Assembly: GCA_012976225.1 (NCBI GenBank)
Contig: JAAVVG010000029.1
Location: 165,175-229,174 of the forward strand
DNA from: Golubevia sp. BC0850
Lineage: Eukaryota; Basidiomycota; Exobasidiomycetes; Golubeviales; Golubeviaceae
Length of the DNA: 64,000 nucleotides
Direction of reading: 5' to 3'
Shown here: one piece after another, positions 35,731-50,614 of the stretch
Position numbering within the stretch: position 1 is the stretch's first letter
How the letters are laid out: each line of letters begins with the position of its first letter
Position numbers and translations under genes: made by a program
Notes under the pieces: generated by a model
What the model was told of the DNA's origin: nothing
Database searches by the model: none
Seen by the model: only the letters and a program-made list of their open reading frames with translations

Positions 35731-38177
35731 ATGTCACTGTCGGTCAATCTATCATCTCCAGAGATCCAAACAGGTTATCAATCAGTCTTGGATGGATCAA
35801 ATGATTACTTAGTTCTAGATTACAGTAAAGGAACCAACGACTTGAAAGTCTCATCTCTATCCTCAGCCTCAGGAGATCCAATCTCTGAAGTTTCTTACGA
35901 GTTATCAGATGGAAGGATTCAATTCGTTTTCATTAGAGTTAAAGATCCAAACTCACAATTACCCAAATTCATCTTACTCAATTGGTGTGGTCCAGGAGTT
36001 CCAGAAAGTAGAAAGGGACTCTTCTCAAGTCATTCTCAAACCGTAGCTCAATTCTTCAAGGCCAGTCATGTTTCGGTCAATGCTAGAGATGAAGATGATG
36101 TTCAAACTGAACTCATCATGAAGAAGGTAGTCGATAGTGGTGGAAGCAAATACTCTGTAGCTGATAAGGCTTCCGCTGGTTCTAGTGCACCTGCTCCAAA
36201 GAGAGACCTTATCGCTCCGGTTGGAAGTGCTTACAAACCCGTGGGAACTCCTGATATCAAGGGAATGCAAGCTCAAGCAAAGGCAAAGGATGTCATTAGC
36301 CCGGTGGTGAGTTTCCAGTAAGAGGGCGAGACTTGAGGTTGAGCGATAGGGACTGTGGCTGTGGAGGTAGATGGACGAACATGCTGCGTAGAAGAGAAAG
36401 CTAGGCAGATTCGTTTTGGAGCTGTTTGATTGGACTAGGAAGCCGACTGGTTCTCTATCACCATTGTCTGAGGTTGCAAAGAGCCCCTGGAGAAAAAAAC
36501 TAATCTTCAATCTCCTTCCCTCTATTCCACAACTCTCTCTACTTAGGGAACATCTTATGCTTCCAAGCGTAACGAGCTTCAAGAAATTCGTTCTGGAGCC
36601 ACTCCTTCAGCCTCCGTTCCTTCTGCGCCTCGTGTTGGAGGGTTCGCTCCTTCAGTCGCTTCTCCAGCTCCCTCTCCTTCGCCCGCAGCTGCTCCTCCAG
36701 CTCCAGCCCCAGTCGCACCAGCTCCATCTTCAACTCCAGCTTCAGCTTCAAAGCCAGCAGAAGACGATAGAATCAAACCAGTTGGAACTTCTTACACTCC
36801 AGTCAGTCTCGGAAAACCAGGAAAGCTTTCAGCTTCTCGTTTCGCTTTCGGTGGAGCTGCAGAATCGAGCAGTAACGCTCCAGCACCTACTCCGAGAGCT
36901 CCTTCAGGTGGAACTGGAGGAAAGCTCACTTGGAGCCAGAGGCAAGAAGCAGCCAAGAAAGAGAGAGAGACGGAGGAAGCTGCTAGTGCTAAGGCAATTG
37001 GCTCAACAGCGCCTCCCCCTCGTGCTCCAGTTCAACCTGTGGCTGCAGCTGAACCTGAACCTGAAGTCGAAGCTGATGAGCCACCTCCACCACCGCCTGT
37101 GAGTAACTGAAGTCTCCAGATTGTGTTAAGGAAGATTTTCTCAACAGATCTCTTCTCTTTTGCCCCATTTCCTCTATTAGCCTGCCCCACCTGCTCCAGA
37201 ATCAGCAGTCGAAGAAGCAACTAGCTCTTTAGCAGCCACTCATCTAGATTCTGGAGCCTCAGCTGCCGAAGGATCCAGTGGCGGTCAGAAAGCTGTGGCC
37301 ATCTATGATTACGATGCAGCCGAAGACAACGAACTTTCTTTCGCTGAAGGGGACACAATTACTCAAATTCAACAGATCGATGAAGGCTGGTGGTCTGGAG
37401 TTGGCCCTAATGGAGTCGAAGGACTATTCCCAGCGACTTACGTAGAGTTGATGGAGGAGGAAGAAGACCAATCGGCTCCCCCCGCTCCTCCAGCACCTCC
37501 TGCCCCTCCAGTTGCAGCAGAAGAGCCTGAAGTACAAGAAGATGGTCCTCCTGTGAGTATGGTCAATCACGACTTGAGAAGCTGTGGACAAGACGTTTCC
37601 GAACACACTCGGCTGTGCCCTGACAATCAGCTTCGCCCTCTCCCTATCTCCCATTTTCAACCAGCCTCCTCCGCCACCACCTCCTCCCCCTCCAGCTCCG
37701 GCTGCTGCTCCAGTTGAGCCTGAAGTGGAAGAAGAAGGTCCCGTGAGTCCGAAGTCGACTCGCCTCTGAAGTTCTTTCCAGGAAAATCTGACCTATCTTC
37801 CGCGCTCTCTTCTCTTTTTGAAAGCCTCCCCCACCACCTCCGCCACCACCACCTCCAGCAGCTGAGTCAGCTCCTCAAGCACCAGCCACAACTCAATCAG
37901 GTCCTCACGCTATCGCCATCTACGACTACGAAGCGGCGGAAGACAATGAATTGTCGTTTGCAGAAGGCGACAAGATCGTCGATGTTGAGTTTGCTAGTGA
38001 TGAATGGTGGCAGGGAACGAACGAGAGGACAGGAGAACAAGGTCTATTCCCAGGGGTGAGTGCCAGGAGATAAGAGCCCAGTCAAAGGGAGAATTGGCTG
38101 ACATCTTCATTCTTTCTGCTTTTTCTGCCTGATTTCATTGAACGTAACAGAACTACACTGAATACCAAGAGGCTTGA
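35731..38177 (+). CDS. ABP1: Actin-binding protein Abp1 (ADF-H plus two SH3 domains)
   Basis: Six exons, 35731-36306, 36547-37098, 37181-37552, 37665-37742, 37825-38055 and 38151-38177, 1836 nt (611 aa). Residues 1-140 form an ADF-H/drebrin domain ([35 protein letters not shown]). The middle is Ala/Pro-rich with repeated (I)KPVGT(S/A)Y motifs and a [13 protein letters not shown] helix. SH3-1 is at about 407-465 ([35 protein letters not shown]). SH3-2 is at about 548-611 ([38 protein letters not shown]), completed by the tiny last exon. Poly-Pro runs precede each SH3 domain. Abp1 links actin patches to endocytosis and Arp2/3. All five introns are phase 0. Confidence 0.95.
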
Positions 38178-38839
38178 GGTGGGAGGGAAGCAGCTAGGGG
38201 GAAGGACGGCGAGAGCTCGATTTCGGGGGAGGGGAGGACAGAGAGATATAGAGATGAACGAAACTACAAAAAGGTTGTTCTTGAAATCAAACTCAAATTG
38301 ACAAGCTTTCTTCAAATGTCATGTTCTGTCATATCAGGTGTGCGAGACACACCAAACCAAACGAGCATTTTCGATGATTAGGCGACTGCCTCGGTGCGCG
38401 TTCGACGATCCCTCAGATACACACTGTGTCGATGGAATAAAACGTTCCGCAATCCATCTAACTCCGACTAGATGGGATTTTGCAGGAAAGCTGAGGCGCT
38501 GAGGCGTTGAGGTGTGGAAATGAATCTCTTATGACACTCGCACCTCCGACGCATCCTTCAAAACCCTCTTCTTTCACTAGTTCACTCCTTATAAAAAGAA
38601 TTCCCTTTGAGGAATGATTCGAAATCTGTCTTCCCAGAAAGTTCATTTGGAGCTGTCAGACTGTCAAGACATCAGAAGAATCTTCGGCGCTAGTTCTTCT
38701 TTCTCCGCCGCAAAGTGGGCTAACTAGCCAACTCTTTCAACTTTGAATCTTCTCTTCAAACACAACAACCCCTCCTATCAACAAGTCTCTGGATTGGATC
38801 CTTTCCTTTGGTTTGGCTTTCTTTCCATAGACATCGACC
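38178..38839. other. Intergenic region
   Basis: 662 bp between ABP1 and the next plus-strand gene. No coding frame with recognisable content. The last 100 bp are CT-rich, as before several starts here. Confidence 0.4.
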
Positions 38840-41800
38840 ATGGAGGATCTTTCATTCAATCCGTACGGAGCGTCAGGTTCTTACTCTACCGATCCTCCAC
38901 TCGAAGATCTTGATTGGAACAACAAAAGATCCAGGCGAGTCTTTAGCTATGTCTAGCAGCTCAAAGTCTCTGTTATGTGCTATTCTTCACTTGTTCGAGG
39001 CTAACACCCCAGTTGATGCCAACAACATTTCTTCATCTTGACATCGTCTTTAATCATCTCTAACTCCGACTCCCTCAGAATGAATCACGAACCGACTCGA
39101 CTGCAAAATCCGGGCGAGGCTCACAACATCGATCCTTCATATCTGTCAAAGATTGCTTCTTTAGAGGCTAGGATAGCTGTCCTGGAGAAGGAGAATTCTG
39201 GGATGAGAAATCAGATCATGGGTCTCTCGCCTCCAGAGACCCTCTCCTCCTCTAGCTCAACCTCCAAAAGAAAGTCGCCCGTCTCGGGTGATGCGACTGA
39301 AGGAAAAGTTTCTGATGATACCAGGGTAAGATCGTAGGCCGAACAACTCGAACCTCGAGAGAGAATGACTCATCTCGCCTCATCCTCTCTCCTCGTATCT
39401 CTCCTCTTCTGTTCGCACCCCTCTTGATGTCGACAGGTCATCGATGAGATCTCATCCAAGATGGAAAGTCATTGGAGGTTTAATGGAACGACTGGAAAGG
39501 ATGAGCTTCGAAACGGGGAGACTCCTTACGGGAAGAGCTCTCTTTCTCCTCTTACTCTCTTCGCGAGTCCTTTCTCTCCGATTGGTAAGGGGCAGAGGCC
39601 AGCGTTGTACAAGTGGGTACATTTCTCGAGGTGAAAGAGAAGAAATAGAAAGAAACGCTCATCCGCTCATCTATCTTTCCTTTCTCTGTGTTCCCAGCTC
39701 CATGATCTCTTATCTCCCGACCAGATCACAAGTGGACAAGATAATCGAATTCTACCTTGTAGAGCTCGAGATCACCGACCACTGCTTCCATCGTCCATCT
39801 CTCCTGTCTTCCATCAATTCATTCTTCACAACTGATCCTTCAAACAAAGGAAACGATACGACAGAGCTCAGCTTTCTATCTCTAATCTTTGCTCTCCTGC
39901 TAGGGTCAGCATGCATGCTATCCAAAGATAAATGGAGCGAACTTGGAGTTAGTAATGAGTCTTTGGAAGAATTTGACGAGATTCTGGAGAAGTGGAACCT
40001 CGCCTACTTGACCCTGCTAGCCGCCTCGGATTGGGTCCAGTCACCAAACATATATGCCATTCAATCTGTCATAGTAGTTCGCAGATTCTACTGGAAAAGA
40101 AGTCGTTATGCCTCTACGAGTGGTTAGTTAAAGTTGGAGCAAAGAAGAAAAGAGTTTAAGATGTTGAAAAGATTCGACCCACTGCTTCCCTTGCTTGCTC
40201 TCTTTTTTCTTACAGTCATGAACGTGACGGCTCTTAGAGCGGCGGAATTCTTAGGTTTCGGGATGCTTGGCACCGCTGGTGAGTTGCTGTCGGTTGAGAA
40301 GACTTGCAGTCGAATCCCTTTGACTCTGTCTGACGACGCTCTACTTCCTCTTTCTTCGTCTCTACTATCTCTTCAAAGAACAAGATGAAGCTCGATGGAA
40401 AGCTGAGACCACTCCTCCTGCGAGACCGGAATACGGCTACAGGAGTCACGTCGCAAGGTGAGTCCATCACTTTGCATGGATCTCCTCCTTCCTAATCCTT
40501 ATCGGCCAACTCATCCCCTCCTTCTACCTCTCCCTGCCCCCAGAGAAACGGCGAGACGCGTCTGGAGAACCTTGCTGGCCATCGAGAACATCTCGCATTC
40601 GCATGCCTGCGTCTCCAAGTTTGTTCAACCAGACGTGCCTTCAAAGACTGGGACTGCAATGAGAATTGATGATGAAGATCTAAGGGATGGACAGCCTCTC
40701 CCTCTGGATCGCGGATCGATTGGCGTGAGTAAAGCAAGCACGTTTATTGGAGAAAGTAGTATCTGACGTCGACGCTCTGTCTCTTCAAACAGAGAGAATC
40801 GCTCATGGAAGCTTGGAAGGCCAGTAACGCATGGACTCCGGTTTGGCAAGTCGCTCAATCTGGATCTTACGCTGAAGTCATGAGAGTCGATGATCAAATC
40901 AGAGCGTTCTCTGCCTCTCTGCCGCTATTCCTCAAGATGGATGGGTACACTGAACATCTGTGAGTACACGAAAGAACAAATGCCACGTATCCCCTCCGCA
41001 ACCTTTGGTGCTTAGTCTCTTTGGGCGAGAGGTTTGAGCAAGGCTACGTGTCTTCCGGCTATCGACTGACTCTTCCAATCTTCTCTTTCCTCAGACCTCA
41101 AGTACTCGACGAGATGAACGATCGACCGTATTTGGTTGCTTCAAAGTTGAATATCAACTGCTTAATCCAAACGTCTATTCTAAATCTTCATAAGACATAC
41201 CAAGCTAACTCGTATTCAGACCCAAGATTCTCGAGATCCCTGGAATCTGCGATCTCCGCTGCTTCCTGGCTTCTCCGGACTCTCAACACGGAAGTACTGG
41301 GCTCCAAGATCGATGGCTCAGCTTCTGAGTCAAAGCATTTAGTCTTCCAGAGGTATTACACTCCTCTGTACGTTTATCCGGCTGCTTCGGTCCTGCTCGT
41401 TCATCTAACGCAAGAGAACGTGGCTGGGGAAGAAGCTAGAGAAGTGCTTCGAGATATTGACCGAGCTATTGGCATCACCCAACGTATTTCAGTGAGTTTC
41501 TGATTCTGGAATGGAAGGGAAGAGAGGCGGGGAAATTATGGAACTCAGCTTAGCTCGAGAAAAATCTCTTCTTTGCTGACCCTTCCACATTCTAATTTCA
41601 ATCTTTTGCCTTCCTCTTTCTCTCCGACTGACTCTCCCAAAGGATGATTATAAGTTTCAGATCTTCAGCAGGCAAGCGTCAATTCTCCGCTCCCTCCGTT
41701 CAGCTGTCTGTCATCATCGATTCATTCAGTCCAAGACGGTGAAGGAAGCTTCAATCTTCAAACCTCCCACCAACCCCCTTCCAAACCGAGTTAATCAAGA

Positions 41801-42317
41801 TCCAAATTTGGATTCAAATCTTATTCCAAGAGATAGATCTCAGAGTTTCGGTCAACAAGTCCCAAGCAACACGGCTCTCGCACAATCCGGATCTGTCGAC
41901 CCATCTTCTCTCAATCGTTTCAGCCGGAAAGGAGATGCTTTCCATTCTCACTCAACTCCACATATTCATCTACCCCCAGAAGCCATCGGTTCAGGTTTCA
42001 GTAATAGCATCAGTGGTGCTTTCGCTCAGAAAGGACCAGGGCAACAGCAAGGAGAGGGGACGACGCAGCGATTCAACCCTTCTGATTCTTCTCAATCCCA
42101 GATGACGGCTCAGAAGAGCACCTCATCAACTTCAAATCAAGGATCTCTCTCTGTGGCTGAAGACCTCAAGATGCAAACCGAGCTCGACGACTTCATAAGA
42201 TCACTGGTTCAAGAGCAGTTCGAAGTTGAGGGTGGTTCTTCTCAGCCTTCTCCTCCGAAAACCTCTTTCTTCCCAATCCTGGATCAATTCCTGGTTCCCT
42301 CTGTGTTGGAAGAGTGA
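38840..42317 (+). CDS. Fungal-specific transcription factor domain protein without a visible Zn2Cys6 cluster
   Basis: Ten exons: 38840-38934, 39079-39325, 39437-39612, 39698-40122, 40216-40278, 40379-40457, 40544-40724, 40793-40959, 41095-41491 and 41643-42317, 2505 nt (834 aa). After a short acidic start comes a coiled-coil (YLSKIASLEARIAVLEKEN), then the middle homology/fungal_trans region: LPTRSQVDKIIEFYLVELE, HCFHRPSLLSS, VMNVTALRAAEFLGFGMLG and ARRVWRTLLAIENISHSHAC. The C-terminus is Ser/Gln-rich. Proteins of this family usually have a Cys6 binuclear cluster just before the coiled-coil. None is encoded in the spliced frame or visible in intron 1. Intron 1 uses a GC donor (AG|GCGAGT). It is presumably a nuclear regulator; the target is unknown. 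Confidence 0.82.
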
Positions 42318-42769
42318 GGCAATCGAGAGCTTTCCTAGTAGATGTATCATATTCAAACCTTTTTGTTAATTTTCGTGCAAGCTGTTTTCCGTGCGCTATG
42401 ATGATGTTCCGAACATGCCAAAGATGTGGATCTATTTCTCAAAAGCGAGGAAATATGTAAGAGCTGAAAGGATGAAAGACATTTTGTTAAGGCGAGTCTA
42501 TTTGAATTTTGAAGAGCCGCTTGTCGATCAATGGGTAGTGGTATCGCTTTCTCCTGCTTGACAACTATCTCCTCTATTCACACATTTGAGCAAGATCCTC
42601 ATTTGGTTAGCAAGATTCATTAAACTCAACCTTTTTAGACTTTACTAGTCAGAACTACAAGTAGCAGGATCGAGTCTGCCATCTCTCTGCTATCATCCTG
42701 TGATCTCCATCTCCATCTCCGCCTTCGATCCATCTGCAACTTCAAATCAAGTTCAAATCGAACAATCCG
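42318..42769. other. Intergenic region
   Basis: 452 bp between two plus-strand genes: 3' UTR of the fungal_trans gene and promoter of the PP2C gene. Nothing else recognised; a tRNA-like stretch near 42530 does not fold as a full tRNA. Confidence 0.4.
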
Positions 42770-42880
42770 ATGCGTAAGAACGTAGCAGATTCTGATAGTC
42801 CAGCAGTGAACGCGTCAAGCATTCAAGAAACTGTCGCAAAAGGTTCAAATACTCATGGAGTAAGTCTATGGAATCTATCA

Positions 42881-42943
<63 letters not shown>

Positions 42944-44541
42944 ACACTCTTCCTTTCTCCTCACAGATACTAAATCAGCATCCAGTTCTCTCGACCTCTT
43001 CCTCGATTCCGCTTTTCAGAGTTGGAGTTTCAATAGATAGAAACAAGAGATGGAGGAGGACAATGGAAGATTCTCATGCTTTCATTTATGGATATGGTGG
43101 AGTCAAAGGTCAGGGTTTCTTTAGTGTTTTCGATGGTCATGCTGGGAAACATGCTGCTGAATGGTGTGGAGAGAACTTTCATGAGGTGAGTTCGAGTTGA
43201 GAGCAGGGCAGGATGGGTTGGAATCAATTGGATCAAATTGAATCTCATTCTTTCAGACGCAATTTGGATCATCAGAAGTAGGCAGATTGTTCGGGTCCAG
43301 AAAGACAGGAGCGTTAAAGAGACTTGTCCTTCAGACCCTTTCAGAAGCTTCTCATCAAGCAGAGTATGACTTGTCTAAAGGTCTCTCCGCTCCTTCTGCC
43401 TTCATCCTATCAGCCAAAAATATTGTCATTTCCATTCCATTTCCATTCAAGAAAGAAAGGAGTAGAGCGCTCTTCCTTTCTCATCCCTGATCCTAACATC
43501 TCCTTTCTCTCCCCCCTCACAGCAACTAACCCTCTCCCTATCATCCAATCCAACTCTTCCAGTCCCAGACGTTTTTGCCCACGCTTTCCACACAGTAGAT
43601 GATCTTCTACGAGATTTAGCTGAAAAGAATGGTACGAGCTCAGGCTGTACTGCCGTGACTGCCTTCCTAAGATTGGAAGATGAGAAAGGGAAACCTCTAG
43701 CTGGAGCAGGGACTGGAGGAGTCGTAAAGGGCTTTGCTAGTGGCAAAAGAACTACGAAAGGATTGGCGGAGGAAGAAAAGACAAAGGACAAGAGTGAAGT
43801 GACAGGAGGTAAAGAAGAGAAAAGGAAATCCTCTCTAAGGAGAATGATTGGTGGGAGTCAAAGTTCTCCGAATAATTTTGGAAGTTCGAAAGATAAGGAA
43901 AAAGAAAAAGAAAGGGAAACTGAAAAGGAGAAAGAGGGAATTCTAGCTTCTTTGGCTAGAAGAGTTAGGCAAGCTAGTGGAACTCATTCAGTTGAAGATC
44001 TTAAGAATCAAACTGTTGAGGAAGTTAAAGAAAAGGAAGCAGTAGATAATGGACATTCAAAAGGGATTTCAAGTTCTAATTCAGCTCCAGCTTCAACTCC
44101 TCAGACTATTACTACTGAACCCCCTAAGGATCAAAGCATCGTGAATCCAGATGAAGTTCCTGTCAAATCTCCTAATAACATTCAAAGTACAAGTGCGAGT
44201 ACAAGTACAGGAAATGGAAATTCGATTTCAGAAACTTCAACGACATCAGAGATTTCGGAAAGTAAATCATCTACAGATCAATCTCAATCCCAAATTCAGA
44301 CGGAAGAAGGAGATATTTCAACTTCATCGAATTTAACCAATTCTTCAATTGAGACTGAAGGATCAGAATCACTTTTGGATGTCTATCAAGATTTGGAGGG
44401 GAAAGAAATTAGAAGAGTCCTTTATACTGCTAATGTTGGAGATGCTAGAGCTGTACTTTGGTTAGTAAAAAATCTCTTTAGTCCAAACTTCCCATTTTCC
44501 ATCTCCTCCTCTCTCTCTCTCTCTCTCCTATCTATCTCTCT

Positions 44542-44592
<51 letters not shown>

Positions 44593-45129
44593 ACTCTGAT
44601 TCCTCCTCCTCTCTCTCTCTCCTGTTTCTTCCGTTCCAGTCGAGCCGGTCGAGCAGTCAGATTAACCTACGATCACAAAGGTTCAGATCCACAAGAGACC
44701 AAAAGAATCACAGATTCCGGAGGATTCGTAATGAACAATCGAGTCAATGGAGTCCTTGCTGTTACTAGATCTTTAGGAGACTCCGCCATGAAGGAATTCG
44801 TAGTTGGTAGTCCTTATACTACAGAAACAACTTTGGGTAAAGATGATAGTTTCTTGATAGTGGCCTGTGACGGGGTGAGTAATCGGCTCCTGCCGGTATG
44901 GTAGGTGGAGAAGAAGAATTTGCTTGGTTTCTGACGTTTTTGTTTTATTATTTTGGTTCTTTCTTTTTTTCTTTTCTAGCTCTGGGACGTAGCCGACGAT
45001 CAAGATGCAGTAGATTTGATTTTGGAAATTAAAGATCCTCAAGTAGCTTCGGAGAAACTATTACAACATGCTTTGAGTAATTTCAGTACTGATAATATTA
45101 GTGTTATGGTTATTCGATTGGATCAGTAA
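42770..45129 (+). CDS. PP2C-type Ser/Thr protein phosphatase with large insertion
   Basis: Six exons, 42770-42859, 42967-43185, 43257-43380, 43563-44460, 44640-44874 and 44980-45129, 1716 nt (571 aa). PPM motifs are in order: [95 protein letters not shown] and [11 protein letters not shown]. The metal-binding Asp residues (MED, DGH, CDG, DN) are present. Between the GCTA strand and TANVGDARA there is a low-complexity insertion of about 240 residues, Ser/Lys/Glu-rich, not part of the normal fold. Mg/Mn-dependent phosphatases of this kind control stress kinases. The exon 3-4 splice uses CTTCCAG at 43562, since the nearer CACAG breaks the frame. Introns 1 and 4 contain CT microsatellites. Confidence 0.92.
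42885..42942 (+). repeat. (CT)29 microsatellite in PP2C intron 1
   Basis: An uninterrupted 58-bp CT tract fills more than half of the 107-nt intron 42860-42966 and provides an extreme pyrimidine tract. Confidence 0.95.
44546..44589 (+). repeat. (CT)22 microsatellite in PP2C intron 4
   Basis: A 44-bp perfect CT tract, with a shorter one at about 44509-44527, inside intron 44461-44639. Confidence 0.95.
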
Positions 45130-45685
45130 TCACAGGGTGAGATAGATTGTTGGTTAGATTACGTCGTCACAGCCAAATCAGGTTCAACTTTTTGGAAGAT
45201 CCAGAAGAACAGTCAAAATTACATATCCTCAAGGATCAAACGAAGTTGGAATAGCTTTTGTCGTTCAAGAATCTGAATGTTTCTAATCTGATGTTTCTTC
45301 AAGCACCCCCTCTTCTATGATCCTCTCATCGAGAAGGACCTCCTTCCTTTCCCTTTAATCCCACCTCTTTCTTCTTCTCTATTCTCTCCTTCCTTCTTTC
45401 ATTTCTTTGGATTTTTTTCTTGATCCCCTTTAATCTCTATATCTTTTTTTCTCCTTTCTTTTGATTCGCTTGATTTTTTCTACGACACAAACCCCTTGGT
45501 CTCTCATGAACTTTCTCTCTCCCTCTCTGCATTCCTCAGTTTTCTTCGTCTCTCTTCCAGAATCAAAAGTGTAAATTTCAATATAAAGGATATCTCTAAG
45601 TGAAAGGTGATTTGTTTGATGAGCTTTCTGGAGATGATTTCTTGATCAGTCTGAAGCATGGCTCTCTGTATTAGGTGAAAGTGGT
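45130..45685. other. Convergent 3' intergenic region
   Basis: 556 bp between the stops of the PP2C gene and DDAH. Strongly T- and C-rich on the plus strand around 45340-45480, as expected of 3' UTR sequence. No gene recognised. Confidence 0.4.
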
Positions 45686-46758
45686 TCAGACTCTTAATCT
45701 GACACTTAAACAAGTCACGCTAAGAAAGGAGAAGTGAGGAAAAGGGGGGGGGGAAGCAAAGGGGAGAGAGGAAGAACAATCGATCAGCAACCTCTTCATG
45801 AGCTTGCTTGAAGATTCTGGAATTCAGAGAACTCACCACCCTTCGAGCTTTTCGAATTCGCTGACGTCAACCCTAACGACTTCGTATCCTAGATTTTCAA
45901 TGAAATTGCAACTTTCCTTGGACGAAGAAGACATTAATAGGGAAGTTGGAGAAAGGACAACGACAGCGACACCATGAGGATGTGGAACTGGTAGAAATCT
46001 TGGAAAGATTGAGATGTTGTCTATGAGGGATTCGTGACCTATGATAGTTCCATCTGGCAGTGCTGTGACTGCACTTTCTGGGGTAGGAAGGAAGGGATGA
46101 AGGATGATAGGTAAGGGACTGAAGGGGAAGGGGGGAAGGAGTTCCAGAAACTCGACGACCTCTACTTACTTAGATGCAAAGCTTTGGTCATTGGAACAGC
46201 GACTACAGTGTAACCTCTAGCTGTAAGCAATTGTCTCAACTGAGCGATTCCAGAAGCGTTGGTTCGTCCACCTCGACCAACGTAGACGATGGATTCTTTC
46301 TCGATCTTTAGAACGTCTCCTCCATCCAATGTACCCGGCTCTTTGATTTCTTCAATGTCAAATTCTGAGAACTCAGACCCATTAGCATTGATTTGTAAAG
46401 CGTTGACTTTGGTCTGGACTGTCTTTCTCTCTTCTTCTCTTGAGGGATGGCCAGCTCTACAGAGTAACATGAGACCTCTGCTGCTGCCTTCCTCTGCTTC
46501 TATAAGGGGCCTGGAAAAGTAAACTACAGCGTCTTCGATGAAAACGCCATCTGGACAGTCTTCTTGAGGTGGGACAGTTTCGACGTTCCAACCTTTTTGG
46601 AGGAAGGTATCAGCGTAAGCTTTCCATTGAGATTGAGCTAGTTCGATGTTAACGCTTGATCTTGAATCTTCTATGTGAGTTACAACTCCATTGGAAAGTA
46701 GCTTGGATGGAGCTCGAACCAGAAGCGTCTTGGTCTTGGAGGTTGACATGTTGGCCAT
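45686..46758 (-). CDS. Dimethylarginine dimethylaminohydrolase-like amidinohydrolase (DDAH)
   Basis: Three exons, 46758-46170, 46077-45837 and 45719-45686, 864 nt (287 aa), the usual DDAH length. The start chosen is MANMSTSK. In-frame ATGs up to 46812 would add residues rich in Met. Seen: LVRAPS near the start, CPDGVFIEDAVVYF, EPGTLDGGDVL, the catalytic-His region LHLKSAVTALPDGT (formed by the first splice), and the C-terminal GCVTCLSVRLRV with the nucleophilic Cys, formed by the second splice. These are pentein-fold enzymes that hydrolyse methylated arginines to citrulline and methylamines. The fungal physiological role is unclear. Head-to-head with mitochondrial GluRS. Confidence 0.9.
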
Positions 46759-49530
<2,772 letters not shown>

Positions 49531-49628
49531 GATGGAGCCATCCTTGTACTTCCGACAACGGGCAAAATTTTCAAGGTTTTTTTTTTTCTGTTGCAAACTG
49601 AGATTGAATTGAGGTTGCAAGGGGGGGG

Positions 49629-49631
<3 letters not shown>

Positions 49632-49666
<35 letters not shown>
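49632..49666 (+). repeat. (AG)n microsatellite with adjoining poly-G
   Basis: A run of ten G (49621-49630) is followed by about 35 bp of perfect AG repeats. Confidence 0.95.
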
Positions 49667-49667
<1 letters not shown>

Positions 49668-50614
49668 GAGAGGACAAGAACGTCGACTCGAGCAAGGACG
49701 AGCTCTGCTCTCCAAAAGCATCCTCTCTGTGAACGGGAAGAAAGATATGGCGACTGTACTAGTGAACCGGGGCGTCTGTTGGTCTCCCACCCTGTGGGGG
49801 AATCAACTCTGCCATCGATTCACTCTCTCAGAGGGCTTCTTGCCGGCGCCTTGGAGGCGATCGGCTTGCTGCCATTCTGATAATGTACCGCTGTGGGTGT
49901 TGAGCCACAGACATCGTGCCTCCATTGGTGTCCGAAGAGATGATGAAGGCAGAGGGGGGTCGTGACCAGTGAACTAGCCAGGACCCGGATGAAAACACCA
50001 GCGAAACTGCAGTACTAGTACCCACTAGTACCCTTCGCTGCCAGACCTAACCTCACCTGCTCTCTCAGCAAGATCTGGGGAGTCGGTGGATCACCGAATC
50101 GATGCGTACATAGAGGGCACCAAGGAGATTCGCGACCCCTTCTTTGCGCGAGTCTCGACTTCGAGCATCACAAACACACGCACCTTTCAATCAAAGAGAG
50201 AGAGAGGATCTGGGGGCAATGATTCTATTTCGACAAGTAAGAGCAGTATGAAACGAGAACAAAGTGAATAAAGAAGCACTAACAAACGCGAGATCCTCAG
50301 AGCTCTCTCCTGCTCTCAGTCTTTCCATCTCTCCAGAGAAGACCACGACCTTGTCCATGGCTTCTCCCAAGCAATCACGATTCTCTTAGTATGAGCAGAC
50401 AGTGAGATACTGAAATCAATATGGGATAAGCGAAAGAGAGCAATGAAGATCAGGACGAAGTCAGGGGGCAGTGTTTGGAGAAGAGGAGGAGAGATTGAAT
50501 GAACAAAGAAGAGGAGATAGATCTGAGGATCCGCTTTATGAGGAGTTTCACATGAGAGTTTCGAAATCCTTTTGCATAGCTCTGAAACAAAACACTCCAC
50601 CCCACTCTCCATTC

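Noticed and set aside
36025-36582. 185-codon minus-strand frame
   Set aside because: Lies opposite the ABP1 ADF-H exon and intron 1; no family features.
42525-42600. tRNA-like stretch (gggtagtggtatcgc)
   Set aside because: It resembles a D-arm/A box, but no TTCGA-type B box or acceptor pairing follows at the right distance.
43507-43522. Splice acceptor CTCACAG for PP2C exon 4
   Set aside because: It has a fine consensus, but with the AAAG|GTCTCT donor it shifts the frame. CTTCCAG at 43562 keeps the PP2C motifs in frame.
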